The translations under genes were made by a program, and so were the position numbers. A DNA stretch of 64,000 bases from Roseococcus sp. (GTDB lineage: Bacteria; Pseudomonadota; Alphaproteobacteria; Acetobacterales; Acetobacteraceae), in NCBI GenBank assembly GCA_026414745.1, contig JAOAIK010000030.1:62001-126000 (forward strand), in the 5' to 3' direction. Below are positions 41,442 to 50,653 of the stretch, piece after piece. How positions within the stretch are numbered: position 1 is the first letter of the stretch; each line of letters starts with the position of its first letter. Under the pieces are notes generated by a model. That model had not been told where the DNA came from, searched no databases, and saw only the letters and a program-made list of their open reading frames with translations.

Positions 41442-43138
41442 GGCCGCTGCCCCCGCACCAGGCGCCCGGGCAGGGCGCCGGTCGCCTCGCCCTCGCGGTG
41501 CACCACCTCGCCGCTGACGAGGGTGGCGACATAGCCCTCCGCCCCCTGCACGAGGCGCTTGCCGCCCGCGGGCAGGTCGTAGCGCATCTCCGGCCGCCGG
41601 AGCGCCAGGCGGTCGAAATCGATGAGGTTGATGTCCGCCTTCAGGCCGGGCGCGATCCGCCCGCGGTCGTTGAGGCCGATGGCGCGGGCGTTGTCGAGGG
41701 AGAGGCGCTTCACCACGAACTCCACCGGCAGGCGGCCGCCGCGCGCGCGGTCGCGCGCCCAGTGGGTGAGCATGTGGGTCGGCGCCGAGGCGTCGCAGAT
41801 GTAGCCCACATGCGCCCCGCCATCGCCGAGCCCGAGCAGCGTGTGCGGATGGGTGAGCATCTCGCGGATGTCGTCGAGATTGCCGTGCGCGTAGTTGAGC
41901 AGGGGGCGGTTGAGGATGGCGCGCCCCTCCTCCTCCATCATCCAGTCGTAGCAGACCTCCTCGGGGCGGCGGCCGGTGGCGCGGGCCACCGCCTCGACGC
42001 TCGCCTCGGGCGGCGGTTCGTAGTCGAGGGTAAGCTTGTAGATGCGCGCCCAGTTGTTGAGGCGCGCGCGCAGCGCGGGGTCCTCGGTCGGCTCCTCCAG
42101 GATGCGCGCGCGCCGGGCGGGGTCGCTGAGCGCCGCCACGCGCGCCGGCAGGGGCAGATGCGCGATCTCGCGGAAGGAGGGGCGGGTGAGGAAGGGGTGC
42201 TGCGAGAGCTCCCAGCCGAACATCAGCCCCACGGGCCGGCCCATCACCTGGCCCTTGATGGAAAGACCCTCGGCATTCGCCTCGCCCACGCGCGCCATCA
42301 GCCAGCGCCAGAACTCGGGCCGGCTCTCGCGCTGCAGCAGGGAGAAGGTCATCGGCCGGCCGGAGAGGGCGACGATGCGCTTGAGGCGCGCCCATTCCTC
42401 CTCGGCCGGCTCGTCGAAGTCGGAGATCACCTGGAACCAGCCCGCACCGAGGGCGCGGGCGATCTCGGCGAGCTCGATCTCGGCCGCGCCGAGGGTGGGG
42501 GTGGGCTCGCCGGCCAGGGTGCGGTGCGCGATGGCGCGCGAGGTGGAGAAGCCGAGCGCGCCGGCCGCCACCGCCTCGCGCGCGAGGCGCGCCATCTGCG
42601 CGCGGTCGGCCTCGGTGGCGGGCTCGCGCGCGAAGCCGCGCCGGCCCATGACATGGATCCGCAGCGCGGCGTGCGGCAGCTGCGCGGCGATGTCCATGTC
42701 GTAGCCCTTGGCGTCCAGGGCGTCGAGGAAGTCGGGGAAGCTCTCCCAGTTCCAGGGGAGCCCCTCGGTCAGCACCACCTCGGGGAGGTCCTCCACCCCC
42801 TCCATCAGCGCCACGAGCATCTCGCGGTTTTCGGGCCGGCAGGGGGCGAAGCCCACGCCGCAATTGCCGAGCAGCGCGGTGGTCACGCCATGCAGCGAGG
42901 AGGAGAGAAGGCGCGAGCTCCAGGTCGCCTGGGCGTCGTAGTGGGTGTGGATGTCCACGAAGCCCGGCGTGACCAGAAGCCCGCGCGCATCGATCTCGGG
43001 CGTGCCGCGCGGAACGGAAAGGCGGCGCCCCACGGCGGCGATGCGCGGCCCCGCCAGCGCCACATCGGCCTCGACGGGCGGCGCGCCGGTGCCGTCCACC
43101 ACCACGCCGCCGCGGATGAGGAGCGTGGGCTCCGTCAT
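41438..43138 (-). CDS. N-acyl-D-amino-acid deacylase-family amidohydrolase, copy 2
   Basis: A 566-residue paralogue of the downstream gene, with GFVDIHTHYDAQATWSS, LLGNCGVGFAPCRPENRE, TSRAIAHRTLAGEPTPTL and GLGDGGAHVGYICDA. It is the first gene of the seven-gene operon that continues with the second Liv importer. The ATG at 43138 is preferred over one 15 codons upstream because the domain begins a few residues later. Which N-acyl-D-amino acid or other amide each copy prefers cannot be read from the sequence. Confidence 0.87.
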   Translation of the reverse strand: MTEPTLLIRGGVVVDGTGAPPVEADVALAGPRIAAVGRRLSVPRGTPEIDARGLLVTPGFVDIHTHYDAQATWSSRLLSSSLHGVTTALLGNCGVGFAPCRPENREMLVALMEGVEDLPEVVLTEGLPWNWESFPDFLDALDAKGYDMDIAAQLPHAALRIHVMGRRGFAREPATEADRAQMARLAREAVAAGALGFSTSRAIAHRTLAGEPTPTLGAAEIELAEIARALGAGWFQVISDFDEPAEEEWARLKRIVALSGRPMTFSLLQRESRPEFWRWLMARVGEANAEGLSIKGQVMGRPVGLMFGWELSQHPFLTRPSFREIAHLPLPARVAALSDPARRARILEEPTEDPALRARLNNWARIYKLTLDYEPPPEASVEAVARATGRRPEEVCYDWMMEEEGRAILNRPLLNYAHGNLDDIREMLTHPHTLLGLGDGGAHVGYICDASAPTHMLTHWARDRARGGRLPVEFVVKRLSLDNARAIGLNDRGRIAPGLKADINLIDFDRLALRRPEMRYDLPAGGKRLVQGAEGYVATLVSGEVVHREGEATGALPGRLVRGQRP

Positions 43139-43199
43139 GGCGTTTCTCCCGATCCCTTGTGCAGGGAGGATGCCATGCCCCACCCGGTCCTGCGAGGGG

Positions 43200-44429
43200 T
43201 CAGGCCGCGCGCACCAGCACGTGCCTCTTGCGGCCGGCGGAGAGCTTGGCCGCGCCGTCGCGCAGGTCCTGCGCGGTCACGGGGCGCAGCGCGTCCGTCA
43301 CCGGCGCGTCGTTCAGCCGCACGCCGTTCTGCGCAACCAGGCGCTTGGCTTCGCCCTTGGAGGCGACGAGGCCCGCGCTGACGAGCAGATCGGCGAGCGG
43401 GGCGGGCAGGGCGGCGGTGATGGAGGGCAGGCTCTCGGCCGCCTCGCCCTCCTCGAAGGTGCGCCGCGCGGTCTCGGCCGCGGCCTCGGCCGCGGCGCGG
43501 CCGTGCAGCAGGGCGGTGGCCTCGGTGGCCAGCACCTTCTTCGCCTCGTTCACCTCCGCCCCGCCGAGCGCGCCGAGGCGGCGCACCTCGGCCATGGGCA
43601 GGTCGGTGAAGAGGGCGAGGAAGCGGCCCGCATCCGCGTCCTCCACGTTGCGCCAGAACTGCCAGTAGTCGTAGGGGGCGAGGCGGTCGGGGTTGAGCCA
43701 CACCGCACCCGCGGCGGTCTTGCCCATCTTCGCGCCCGAGGCCGTGGTGATGAGCGGCGAGGTGAGGCCGAACACCTCCGCCCCGTCCATGCGGCGGATC
43801 AGATCCGCCCCCATCACGATGTTCCCCCACTGGTCGCTGCCGCCCATCTGCAGCACGACGCCGTGGCGGCGGCGCAGCTCGAGGAAGTCGTAGCTCTGCA
43901 GCAGCATGTAGTTGAACTCGATGAAGCTCAGCGGCTGGTCGCGCTCGAGGCGCAGCCGCACGCTGTCCATGCTGAGCATCCGGTTGACGCTGAAATGCCG
44001 GCCGACCTCGCGCAGGAAGGGAATGTAGCGCAGCTCGTCGAGCCACTCCGCGTTGTCGAGCATGAGGGCCTTGCCCGGCCCCTCGCCGAACTCGAGGAAG
44101 CCCGAGAAGCTGCGGCGGATCCCCGCCTTGTTGGCCTCGATCGCCGCCTCGGAGAGGAGCTGGCGCGTCTCGTCGCGGCCCGAGGGGTCGCCGATCTTCG
44201 TGGTGCCGCCGCCCATCAGCACCACCGGCCGGTTGCCCGTGCGCGCGAGCCAGCGCAGCATCATGATCTGCATCAGGTGGCCGACATGCAGGCTGTCGGC
44301 GGTGCAGTCGAAGCCGATGTAGCCGGCCACCGGGCCCTCGGCGAGCCGGGCCTTGAGCCCCGCCTCGTCCGTCACCTGGTGGATGAAGCCGCGTTCGCGC
44401 AGCACATCGAGGAAGTCGCCGGCACTCAT
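43200..44429 (-). CDS. tyrS: Tyrosyl-tRNA synthetase
   Basis: Charges tRNA-Tyr. The 409-residue product has the class I catalytic core with the HIGH-type motif HVGHLMQ in [13 protein letters not shown], the tyrosine-binding [11 protein letters not shown] and the KMSKS-type motif GAKMGKT (about residue 228), then the C-terminal S4-like RNA-binding domain (about 345-409, [18 protein letters not shown]). The ATG at 44429 starts at the usual place. It is divergent from anmK with a 52-base gap, a pairing seen in many proteobacteria. Confidence 0.96.
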   Translation of the reverse strand: MSAGDFLDVLRERGFIHQVTDEAGLKARLAEGPVAGYIGFDCTADSLHVGHLMQIMMLRWLARTGNRPVVLMGGGTTKIGDPSGRDETRQLLSEAAIEANKAGIRRSFSGFLEFGEGPGKALMLDNAEWLDELRYIPFLREVGRHFSVNRMLSMDSVRLRLERDQPLSFIEFNYMLLQSYDFLELRRRHGVVLQMGGSDQWGNIVMGADLIRRMDGAEVFGLTSPLITTASGAKMGKTAAGAVWLNPDRLAPYDYWQFWRNVEDADAGRFLALFTDLPMAEVRRLGALGGAEVNEAKKVLATEATALLHGRAAAEAAAETARRTFEEGEAAESLPSITAALPAPLADLLVSAGLVASKGEAKRLVAQNGVRLNDAPVTDALRPVTAQDLRDGAAKLSAGRKRHVLVRAA

Positions 44430-44481
44430 GGTCGCTGGGGTTCCGTTTGGCGTGGGGGGCGTGCCGTAGCACACTCGCCGG

Positions 44482-45609
44482 ATGCTGAGAATCGTGGGGC
44501 TGATGAGCGGCACCTCGCTCGACGGGGTGGACGCGGCCTGGGTGGAGACGGACGGGGAGCGTGTGGGCGCGCTGGGCCCGGCGCTGACCCTGCCCTATGA
44601 GCCCGCGCTGCGGCGCGACCTGCGGCGGCTGCTCGACATGGCCGAGGGGATCGGTCCGGAGGATCCCTTCCTGCTCGAGGTGGAGGCGCGGTTGACGGAG
44701 CGCCACGCCCAGGCCGTGGACCGGCTGCGGCGCGAGGCGGCGCGCGCGGGCCTGGCCGAGCCCGAGCTGATCGGCTTCCACGGCCAGACCATCCTGCACC
44801 GCCCGCGCCGGCCGGGCGACCCGCCGGGGGTGCGCGGGCGCACCTGGCAGATCGGCGATGCGCGGGCGCTGGCGCGCGCCACGGGTCTCTCGGTCGCCTT
44901 CGACTTCCGCTCGGCCGATGTGGCGGCGGGCGGGCAGGGGGCGCCGCTCGTCCCCATCGCCCAGGCGGCGCTGGCGGCGAACCTGCCGCGGCCGCTCGCC
45001 GTGCTGAACCTGGGCGGGGTGGCGAACGTCACCTGGCTCGGGCCCGAGGGGGCGATGCTGGCCTTCGACACGGGGCCGGCGAACGGCCCGCTCGACGACT
45101 GGGCGCGCCGCTCCACGGGGCGGGACTACGACAAGGACGGGAACCTCGCCCGCGCGGGCGAGGTGGATGGGGCGGTGCTGGGGCGGCTGATGGAGCACCC
45201 CTACCTGGCCGCGCCCCCGCCGAAATCGCTCGACCGGCTGGAGTTCGACCGCGCCCTGCGCGAGGCGGGCGGGCATCTGCTCTCGCCGCAGGACGGGGCG
45301 GCGACGCTGGTCGCCTTCGCCGCGGTCTGCGTGGCCATCGCCGCGCGGCACTTCCCCGAACCGCCCCTGCAATGGCTGGTCGCCGGCGGCGGGCGGCGCA
45401 ACCCGGTGCTGATGCGCGCCCTTTCCGCCGCCCTGCCCGAGCCGGTGCGCCCCGTCGAGGTCTGCGGCTGGAACGGCGATGCGCTGGAGGCGCAGTGCTT
45501 CGCCGTGCTGGCCGCGCGCACCGCCCGCGGCCTGCCCATCAGCTTCCCCGAGACCACCGGCGCGCCGCGCCCGCTGCCCGGCGGACGCATCCTCGGCGGC
45601 CTTCTCTGA
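44482..45609 (+). CDS. anmK: Anhydro-N-acetylmuramic acid kinase
   Basis: Phosphorylates and opens 1,6-anhydro-N-acetylmuramic acid released from cell-wall turnover, giving MurNAc-6-phosphate for recycling. The 375-residue product has the ASKHA-type phosphate loop [15 protein letters not shown] at the N-terminus, [35 protein letters not shown] and [12 protein letters not shown]. Length is normal. Divergent from tyrS; the wall-turnover theme recurs at mepA and lgt elsewhere in the window. Confidence 0.94.
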   Translation: MLRIVGLMSGTSLDGVDAAWVETDGERVGALGPALTLPYEPALRRDLRRLLDMAEGIGPEDPFLLEVEARLTERHAQAVDRLRREAARAGLAEPELIGFHGQTILHRPRRPGDPPGVRGRTWQIGDARALARATGLSVAFDFRSADVAAGGQGAPLVPIAQAALAANLPRPLAVLNLGGVANVTWLGPEGAMLAFDTGPANGPLDDWARRSTGRDYDKDGNLARAGEVDGAVLGRLMEHPYLAAPPPKSLDRLEFDRALREAGGHLLSPQDGAATLVAFAAVCVAIAARHFPEPPLQWLVAGGGRRNPVLMRALSAALPEPVRPVEVCGWNGDALEAQCFAVLAARTARGLPISFPETTGAPRPLPGGRILGGLL

Positions 45610-45681
45610 TCCGTCGCCATCCCGTCACACCGCCGCGCGCGGCGCGGCGCTAGCCTTCCCCGCGAGGAGGAGGAGGACGCG

Positions 45682-46035
45682 ATGAGGGACACGCGCGAGG
45701 TCGCCCTCGCCTTCACCGCGCTGCTGCGCGCGGGCAAGGGGCCCGAGGCGGGGGAGGCCTTCTGGCACGAGGATGTCTCCTCCATCGAGGCGACGGGCGC
45801 GCCGCGCGCGGCGCACGGCATCGCGGCGGTGCGCGGCAAGGCCGGCTGGTGGCTGGCGCACCACGAGGTCCATGCCCTCGAGGTGCAGGGCCCCTTCGTC
45901 AACGAGGACCAGTTCGCCCTGTTCCTGCGCATGGAGGTGAGCCTGCGCGCCACCGGCGAGCGCCGATGGATCGAGGAGATCGGCCTCTACACGGTGCTGG
46001 AGGGCAGGATCGTGGAGGAGCGGTTCTTCGCCTGA
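45682..46035 (+). CDS. NTF2/SnoaL-like small protein
   Basis: A 117-residue protein with the cone-shaped NTF2/SnoaL fold pattern. An N-terminal helix pair (TREVALAFTALLRAGKGPEAGEAFWHEDV) is followed by alternating strands ending in RRWIEEIGLYTVLEGRIVEERFF. Such proteins bind or isomerise small molecules or serve as subunits; no catalytic residue set can be assigned. A strong ribosome site (GAGGAGGAGG) precedes the ATG. Its last 49 bases overlap the 3' end of the convergent ADP-ribosylglycohydrolase gene. Confidence 0.78.
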   Translation: MRDTREVALAFTALLRAGKGPEAGEAFWHEDVSSIEATGAPRAAHGIAAVRGKAGWWLAHHEVHALEVQGPFVNEDQFALFLRMEVSLRATGERRWIEEIGLYTVLEGRIVEERFFA

Positions 46036-46928
46036 GGCGTGAGGCCGGCGAGGTGGCGGGTGGCGGCCTCCAGCCGCGCCTGCCCCTCGGGTGTGATGGC
46101 CTCGGCCCAGTCGCGCGGGATCGCGGCGAGCCCCCAGCGCGCGCCGAGCAGCGCGCCGGCGACGCAGGCGTTGGTGTCCGTATCGCCCCCGGTGCGGATC
46201 ACGCGCTGGATCGCCTCCTCGTAGTCGAGGCCGGAATCCAGCGCCCAGAGGGCGAGGCGCAGCGTGTGCAGGCACCATCCGCCCTCCTCCCGGGGGGGCG
46301 GGCCGCCGGGAGAGAGCGCCGCGAGGTGCCGCCGCAGGCGCTCATGCGCCGGCGAAGGGGGCAGGGAGGCCAGCAGCGCGCGCCACTCCGCCTCCCCCTC
46401 CCAGAGCAGCCGCCAGAGCACCGCGGCGAGGAAGCCGGAGCAGGCGGCGGCGAAGGCCGAGGGGTGGGTGAGGCGCGTGTCCGCCGCCGCCGCCGCCCAG
46501 GCCGTCGCGGCGTCCGCGTGGAGCAGCCCGTGCGGGGCGGCGCGCATGAGGCCGCCATTGCCCTGCGCCGCCTCGTCGGCCGGAAGGGGGGTGCGCGCGC
46601 GCCGCCAGTGGTGGCAGGCGTGGCCCGTCTGCATTCCCACATCGCGCGGGCCGGCGGCGAACCAGTCGAGCAGCCGGGCGAGGAAGCCCTCCTCCGAGAA
46701 GGCCGGGGCGCCGTTCCGTTCGCCATAGGAGAAGGCGGCGGCGAGCAGCAGATCCGTGTCGTCGGTGAAGGCGCCGGGGGGCCAGGCGAAGGGGCCGCCG
46801 CCCTGCACCGCGAGGCGACCGCGCTGCGGGATGTCCTCGGGGCTGCGGAACTCCCAGGTGGCGCCGAGCACATCGCCCACCGCCGCGCCGGTCAGGACGG
46901 CGCGAATGCCCGTTTCGATCTCCGTCAC
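45987..46928 (-). CDS. ADP-ribosylglycohydrolase-family protein
   Basis: A 313-residue enzyme of the DraG/ARH family, which removes ADP-ribose from proteins or small molecules with two magnesium ions. The magnesium-binding motifs are both intact: FTDDTDLLLA (about residue 60) and RTGGDTDTNACVAGALLGARWG (about 245-266), plus GNGGLMRAAPHG. The start is a GTG at 46928; the open frame continues upstream but loses family character. No ADP-ribosyltransferase (DraT) gene is in the window. It overlaps the NTF2-like gene tail to tail by 49 bases. Confidence 0.88.
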   Translation of the reverse strand: MTEIETGIRAVLTGAAVGDVLGATWEFRSPEDIPQRGRLAVQGGGPFAWPPGAFTDDTDLLLAAAFSYGERNGAPAFSEEGFLARLLDWFAAGPRDVGMQTGHACHHWRRARTPLPADEAAQGNGGLMRAAPHGLLHADAATAWAAAAADTRLTHPSAFAAACSGFLAAVLWRLLWEGEAEWRALLASLPPSPAHERLRRHLAALSPGGPPPREEGGWCLHTLRLALWALDSGLDYEEAIQRVIRTGGDTDTNACVAGALLGARWGLAAIPRDWAEAITPEGQARLEAATRHLAGLTPQAKNRSSTILPSSTV

Positions 46929-47007
46929 GGCCCCGGCCCTCCCTCGCGCACGCCCGTCCCCCCTCAAGATCGGTGGGCGGACGACCTCGGGCAAGCGGGG
47001 CGGCCGC

Positions 47008-47976
47008 TCACTCCGCGCGGATGCCCGTGGCGCGCACCAGCTCGGCCCATTGCGCGCGGTCGCGCGCCACATAGGCGGCATACTCGGCCGTGCTCATGGG
47101 CAGCGGTTCCATGCCCTGGCCCGCCAGGCGCTCGCGGAAGGCGGGGCGGGCGAGGAGCGTCTGCACCGCGCCGTGCAGCGTGGCCACCACCGCCGCCGGC
47201 AGCCCCGCGGGGCCCGAGAGCCCGTACCAGTTCAGCACCTCGTAGCCCGGCACGAACTCGCCCAGCGCCGGCACATCGGGCAGCACCGCCAGCCGCCGGG
47301 CGGTGGAGACGCCCAGCGCCCGCACCCGCCCGTCGCGGACGAAGGGCAGGCCGGAGGTGACGGTGTCGGTCATCGCCGCGAGCCGCCCCGCGATCAGGTC
47401 GGGCATGGCGAGCGCGGTGCCGCGATAGGGCACATGCACCGCTTCCAGCCCCGCCTTGTGCAGCAGCAGCGCCATGGTCATGTGCGTGGAGGAGCCCACC
47501 CCGGCCGAGCCGTAGGAGAGCTGCCCCGGCCGCGCGCGCAGATGCGCCGCGAACTCGGGGAAGCTGCGCGCGGGCAGGTCGGTGTTCACCACCAGCACCG
47601 CCGGCACGCCCGCCACATTCGCGATGGGGGTGGTGTCGGTGGCGGGGTCGAAGGCGAGGCGCGCGATCACCGGCACGATGCCGTGCGTCGCCTGGCTCGC
47701 CATCAGCAGGGTGTGGCCGTCGGGGCGGGCGCGCACCACGAACTCCGTGCCCACCGCGCCGCCCGCGCCGGTGCGGTTCTCCACCACCACCTGCTGGCCG
47801 AGGATGGGCGAGAGCTCCTCGGCCACGATGCGCGAGATGATGTCGGCCGCGCCGCCGGCGGCGAAGGGCGCGATGAGGCGGATCGGCCGGTCGGGCGCCC
47901 AGGGGGTGTTGGCGCGCGTGGCGGCGGCGGGCAGGGCGGATGCCGCAAGAAGCGGCAGCAGGGTGCGGCGGTGCAT
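47008..47976 (-). CDS. Bug/TctC-family periplasmic solute-binding protein
   Basis: A 322-residue orphan receptor. Signal peptide MHRRTLLPLLAASALPAAATRA, then IRLIAPFAAGGAADIISR, VVVENRTGAGGAVG and AVHVPYRGTALAMPDL, the expected family order. The ATG at 47976 is chosen for its signal peptide. It is divergent from another Bug gene at 48101, with a 124-base gap that should hold both promoters. No TctAB permease nearby; ligand unknown. Confidence 0.88.
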   Translation of the reverse strand: MHRRTLLPLLAASALPAAATRANTPWAPDRPIRLIAPFAAGGAADIISRIVAEELSPILGQQVVVENRTGAGGAVGTEFVVRARPDGHTLLMASQATHGIVPVIARLAFDPATDTTPIANVAGVPAVLVVNTDLPARSFPEFAAHLRARPGQLSYGSAGVGSSTHMTMALLLHKAGLEAVHVPYRGTALAMPDLIAGRLAAMTDTVTSGLPFVRDGRVRALGVSTARRLAVLPDVPALGEFVPGYEVLNWYGLSGPAGLPAAVVATLHGAVQTLLARPAFRERLAGQGMEPLPMSTAEYAAYVARDRAQWAELVRATGIRAE

Positions 47977-48100
47977 GGCGGGGCCTTGGATGGTGGGACG
48001 ATGCCGGAGCGGCAGCAAGTCCCGTGCCGAGTGGCAGGATCATCTTGGCGCGCCCCGCCCGCCCGGCCTAACCAGGGCAGAACCACCGGGAGAGAGGTCC

Positions 48101-49075
48101 ATGCCGCCCCTGCGCCGCGCGCTGCTCGCCGCGCCCTTCGCCCTGCCCGCCGCCCTCGCCGCCCAGCCCCGCCCGGCCTGGCCGGAGCGGCCGATCCGCT
48201 TCCTCCAGGGCTTTGCCGCTGGCGGGACGACCGACATCGTGGCGCGGCTGATCGCGCCCTCGCTGGCGCGCGAGCTGGGCCAGCCCGTGGTGGTGGAGAA
48301 CCGGCCGGGCGCGGGCGGCACCCTCGCCGCCGAGGCGCTGGCCCGCGCCACCGACGGGCACACGCTGATGCTGATCAACAACGGCTTCGCCGTCTCGGCC
48401 GCGCTCTACCGCCGCCTGCCCTTCGACCCGCTGGCCGACATCGCGCCGATCGCCATGGTGGCGGGCATCGGCCTCGTGCTGCTGGTGGCCGCCGCGCCGC
48501 AGGCGCCGCGCGACCTGGCCGAACTGATCGCGCGCGCCCGTGCGCGGCCGGGGGCGCTGAACCTTGCCACCGTGGGCGTGGGCTCCACCCAGCACTTCGT
48601 GGGCGAGGCGGTGCAGGCGGCGGGCGGCTTCCGCCTGACCCATGTGCCCTATCGCGGCACCCCGGCCGCCCTGATCGGCCTGCGCAACGACGAGGTGCAG
48701 GTGGTGGTGGAGACGGCCTCCGCCGTGATCGGCCAGATCCGGGCGGGGGAGGTGCGGGCGCTCGCCATCACCTCGCCGCGCCGGTCGCCGCTGCTGCCCG
48801 ATGTGCCGACGCTGGCCGAACAGCTCGGCCAGCCCTTCGACATCGAGACCTGGTTCGCCCTGGCCGCGCCCGCGCGCATGCCGCCCGGCGCGGTGGAGCG
48901 CATCTCGGCCGCGGCCGAGGCGCTGGCGGGCGAGGCGGAGCTGCGCGCGCGGCTGGAGGCGCTCGGCCTCGCGCCCCGCCCGCCGGGCACGCCCGCCTCC
49001 ACCCGTGCGGCGGTGCACGCCGAGATCGCGCGCTGGGCCGAGGTGATCGAGCGCACCGGCATGGAGCGCGCCTGA
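48101..49075 (+). CDS. Bug/TctC-family periplasmic solute-binding protein
   Basis: A 324-residue orphan receptor with signal peptide (PLRRALLAAPFALPAALAAQ), IRFLQGFAAGGTTDIVAR, VVVENRPGAGGTLA and LTHVPYRGTPAALIGL. A GGGAGAGAGG ribosome site precedes the ATG at 48101. It is the first of a three-gene plus-strand group with another Bug receptor and a GlcG/HbpS-like protein. It carries Gln in the first ligand loop (FLQGF) where most copies have Pro or Val-Gly, which may alter ligand choice. Confidence 0.87.
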   Translation: MPPLRRALLAAPFALPAALAAQPRPAWPERPIRFLQGFAAGGTTDIVARLIAPSLARELGQPVVVENRPGAGGTLAAEALARATDGHTLMLINNGFAVSAALYRRLPFDPLADIAPIAMVAGIGLVLLVAAAPQAPRDLAELIARARARPGALNLATVGVGSTQHFVGEAVQAAGGFRLTHVPYRGTPAALIGLRNDEVQVVVETASAVIGQIRAGEVRALAITSPRRSPLLPDVPTLAEQLGQPFDIETWFALAAPARMPPGAVERISAAAEALAGEAELRARLEALGLAPRPPGTPASTRAAVHAEIARWAEVIERTGMERA

Positions 49076-49154
49076 GGCGGCATGGACGCGGCGCGAGGCG
49101 GAGGATAGGCTTCGCGCAGAAGCGGCCGGCAAGGCCGCCGGAAGGGGAAACGCC

Positions 49155-50108
49155 ATGCTCATCGCCCGCCGCGCCCTGGCCGCGTGGCCGCTGCTGCCTG
49201 CCCTCGCGCGCGCGCAGGAGGGGCGGCCCCTCCGCCTTCTCGTCGGCTTCCCGCCCGGCAGCGCGGCCGACGCCTCGGCCCGCGTGATCGCGCCCGCGCT
49301 GGGGGCGGCGCTCGGCCAGACGGTGGTGATCGAGAACCGCCCCGGCGCGGGCAGCAGCATCGCCGCCGAGCAGGCCGCCCGCGCCGCGCCGGACGGAACG
49401 ACGCTGTTCCTGGGCTCGGTGGCCAACACCATCAACGCGAGCCTGGCGCGCGACCTGCCCTTCGACTTCCAGCGCGACTTCGCGCCCGTCGCGCCGCTCG
49501 TCACCATCCCCAACATCCTGGTCGTGCACCCTGCGGTGGAGGCCACGACCGTCGCGGAGTTCCTCGCGCTCGCGCGGCGGGATTCGAGCGGGCTGTTCTA
49601 CGCCTCCTCGGGCGTGGGGACGGCGCCGCACCTCTCGGGCGAGCTGTTCAACCTGCTCGCCCCGGCGCGCATGACGCATGTGCCCTATCCGGGCAGCGGC
49701 CAGGCGGTGACGGACCTGCTGGCCGGCCGGGTGGGGGTGATGTTCTCGCCCGCCTCCACCGTGCTGCCGCATGTGCGCGCGGGGCGGCTGCGCGCGCTCG
49801 CCTCCACCGGGGCGGGCCGCACCGCCGCCGCGCCCGAGCTGCCGACCATGATCGAGGCCGGGCTGCCCGGCTTCGAGAGCGCGGTCTGGTTCGGGCTGCT
49901 CGCGCCCGCCGCCACGCCGCGCCCGGTCATCGAGCGCCTGGCCGCCGCGGCGCAGCGCGCCATGGCCGATGCGCAGACGCGCGCGGCGCTGGCGCAGCAG
50001 GGTTTCGACATGCTGGAGGGCGGGCCCGAGGCGCTCGCCCGCCACATCGCCGCCGAGACGGCGAAATGGGCGCGCGTGGTGGAGGCCTCCGGCGCGCGCG
50101 CGAACTGA
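49155..50108 (+). CDS. Bug/TctC-family periplasmic solute-binding protein
   Basis: A 317-residue orphan receptor with a short signal peptide (MLIARRALAAWPLLPALARAQ), LRLLVGFPPGSAADASAR, VVIENRPGAGSSIAAEQ and MTHVPYPGSGQAVTDL. It is 79 bases downstream of another Bug gene and 11 bases upstream of the GlcG/HbpS-like gene. A GCGGCC/GGCCGC hairpin lies in the gap ahead of it. The two receptors here are paralogues but clearly diverged. Confidence 0.88.
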   Translation: MLIARRALAAWPLLPALARAQEGRPLRLLVGFPPGSAADASARVIAPALGAALGQTVVIENRPGAGSSIAAEQAARAAPDGTTLFLGSVANTINASLARDLPFDFQRDFAPVAPLVTIPNILVVHPAVEATTVAEFLALARRDSSGLFYASSGVGTAPHLSGELFNLLAPARMTHVPYPGSGQAVTDLLAGRVGVMFSPASTVLPHVRAGRLRALASTGAGRTAAAPELPTMIEAGLPGFESAVWFGLLAPAATPRPVIERLAAAAQRAMADAQTRAALAQQGFDMLEGGPEALARHIAAETAKWARVVEASGARAN

Positions 50109-50119
50109 AGGAAGCAGGA

Positions 50120-50644
50120 ATGGCCAGGCTCAAGCTCGCCGAGGCGCGGCGCTTCATCCGCGCGGTGATCCGCAAGGCGCAGGAGATGGAGGTGCCCGTC
50201 TCCATCGCCGTGGTCGGCCCCGAGGGCCATCTCATCGCGCTGGAGCGCATGGACGGCGCGGGCTGGATCACGCCCGAGACGGCCACCGCCAAGGCCTTCA
50301 CCATGGCCGCCTTCCGCTCGATGAGCCCGCGCTTCCAGGATGGCCTCGTCACGCAGCAATGGCTGCGCGAGCGCAACCCGCAGCTTGCCGTCAACGCCGC
50401 CGTGTTCACCGGCGGCAAGGTCTTCATCTCGGGCGGGGCGGCGCCGGTGTTCAAGGGCAACGAGATGGTGGGCGCCTACGGCATCTCGGGCGGCACCTCG
50501 GACCAGGACGAGGTGATGGGCCTCCACGCCCGCGAGGCCTGCGGCTGGCGCCATGTGCCCGCGAAGGACACCACGCCCCAGGCGGTGAAGGACCACATCA
50601 ACAGCATCTACGAGCGCGTGGGGCTGGGCGCGAAGAAGCTGTAG
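50120..50644 (+). CDS. GlcG/HbpS-family (DUF336) small protein
   Basis: A 174-residue protein of the GlcG/HbpS family, known for heme-binding members and found as accessory genes in glycolate and diol metabolism. Visible family blocks: AEARRFIRAVIRKAQEMEV, VSIAVVGPEGHLIALERMDGA, TATAKAFTMAAF and a Gly-rich VFISGGAAPVFKGNEMVGAYGISGG. No signal peptide. A GGAAGCAGGA leader precedes the ATG. It follows a Bug receptor by 11 bases, so it may help process whatever that receptor brings in. Confidence 0.8.
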   Translation: MARLKLAEARRFIRAVIRKAQEMEVPVSIAVVGPEGHLIALERMDGAGWITPETATAKAFTMAAFRSMSPRFQDGLVTQQWLRERNPQLAVNAAVFTGGKVFISGGAAPVFKGNEMVGAYGISGGTSDQDEVMGLHAREACGWRHVPAKDTTPQAVKDHINSIYERVGLGAKKL

Positions 50645-50653
50645 CCCCGCGCC

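Noticed and set aside
39714-42863. A 1049-codon minus-strand frame joining both deacylase genes
   Set aside because: Only its C-terminal 575 codons are the real downstream gene; the upstream part is an out-of-frame reading of the paralogue, which has its own start and stop.
44430-44481. T-box or other riboswitch ahead of tyrS
   Set aside because: The gap to the divergent anmK is only 52 bases, too short for a T-box leader, and no specifier-like structure was seen.
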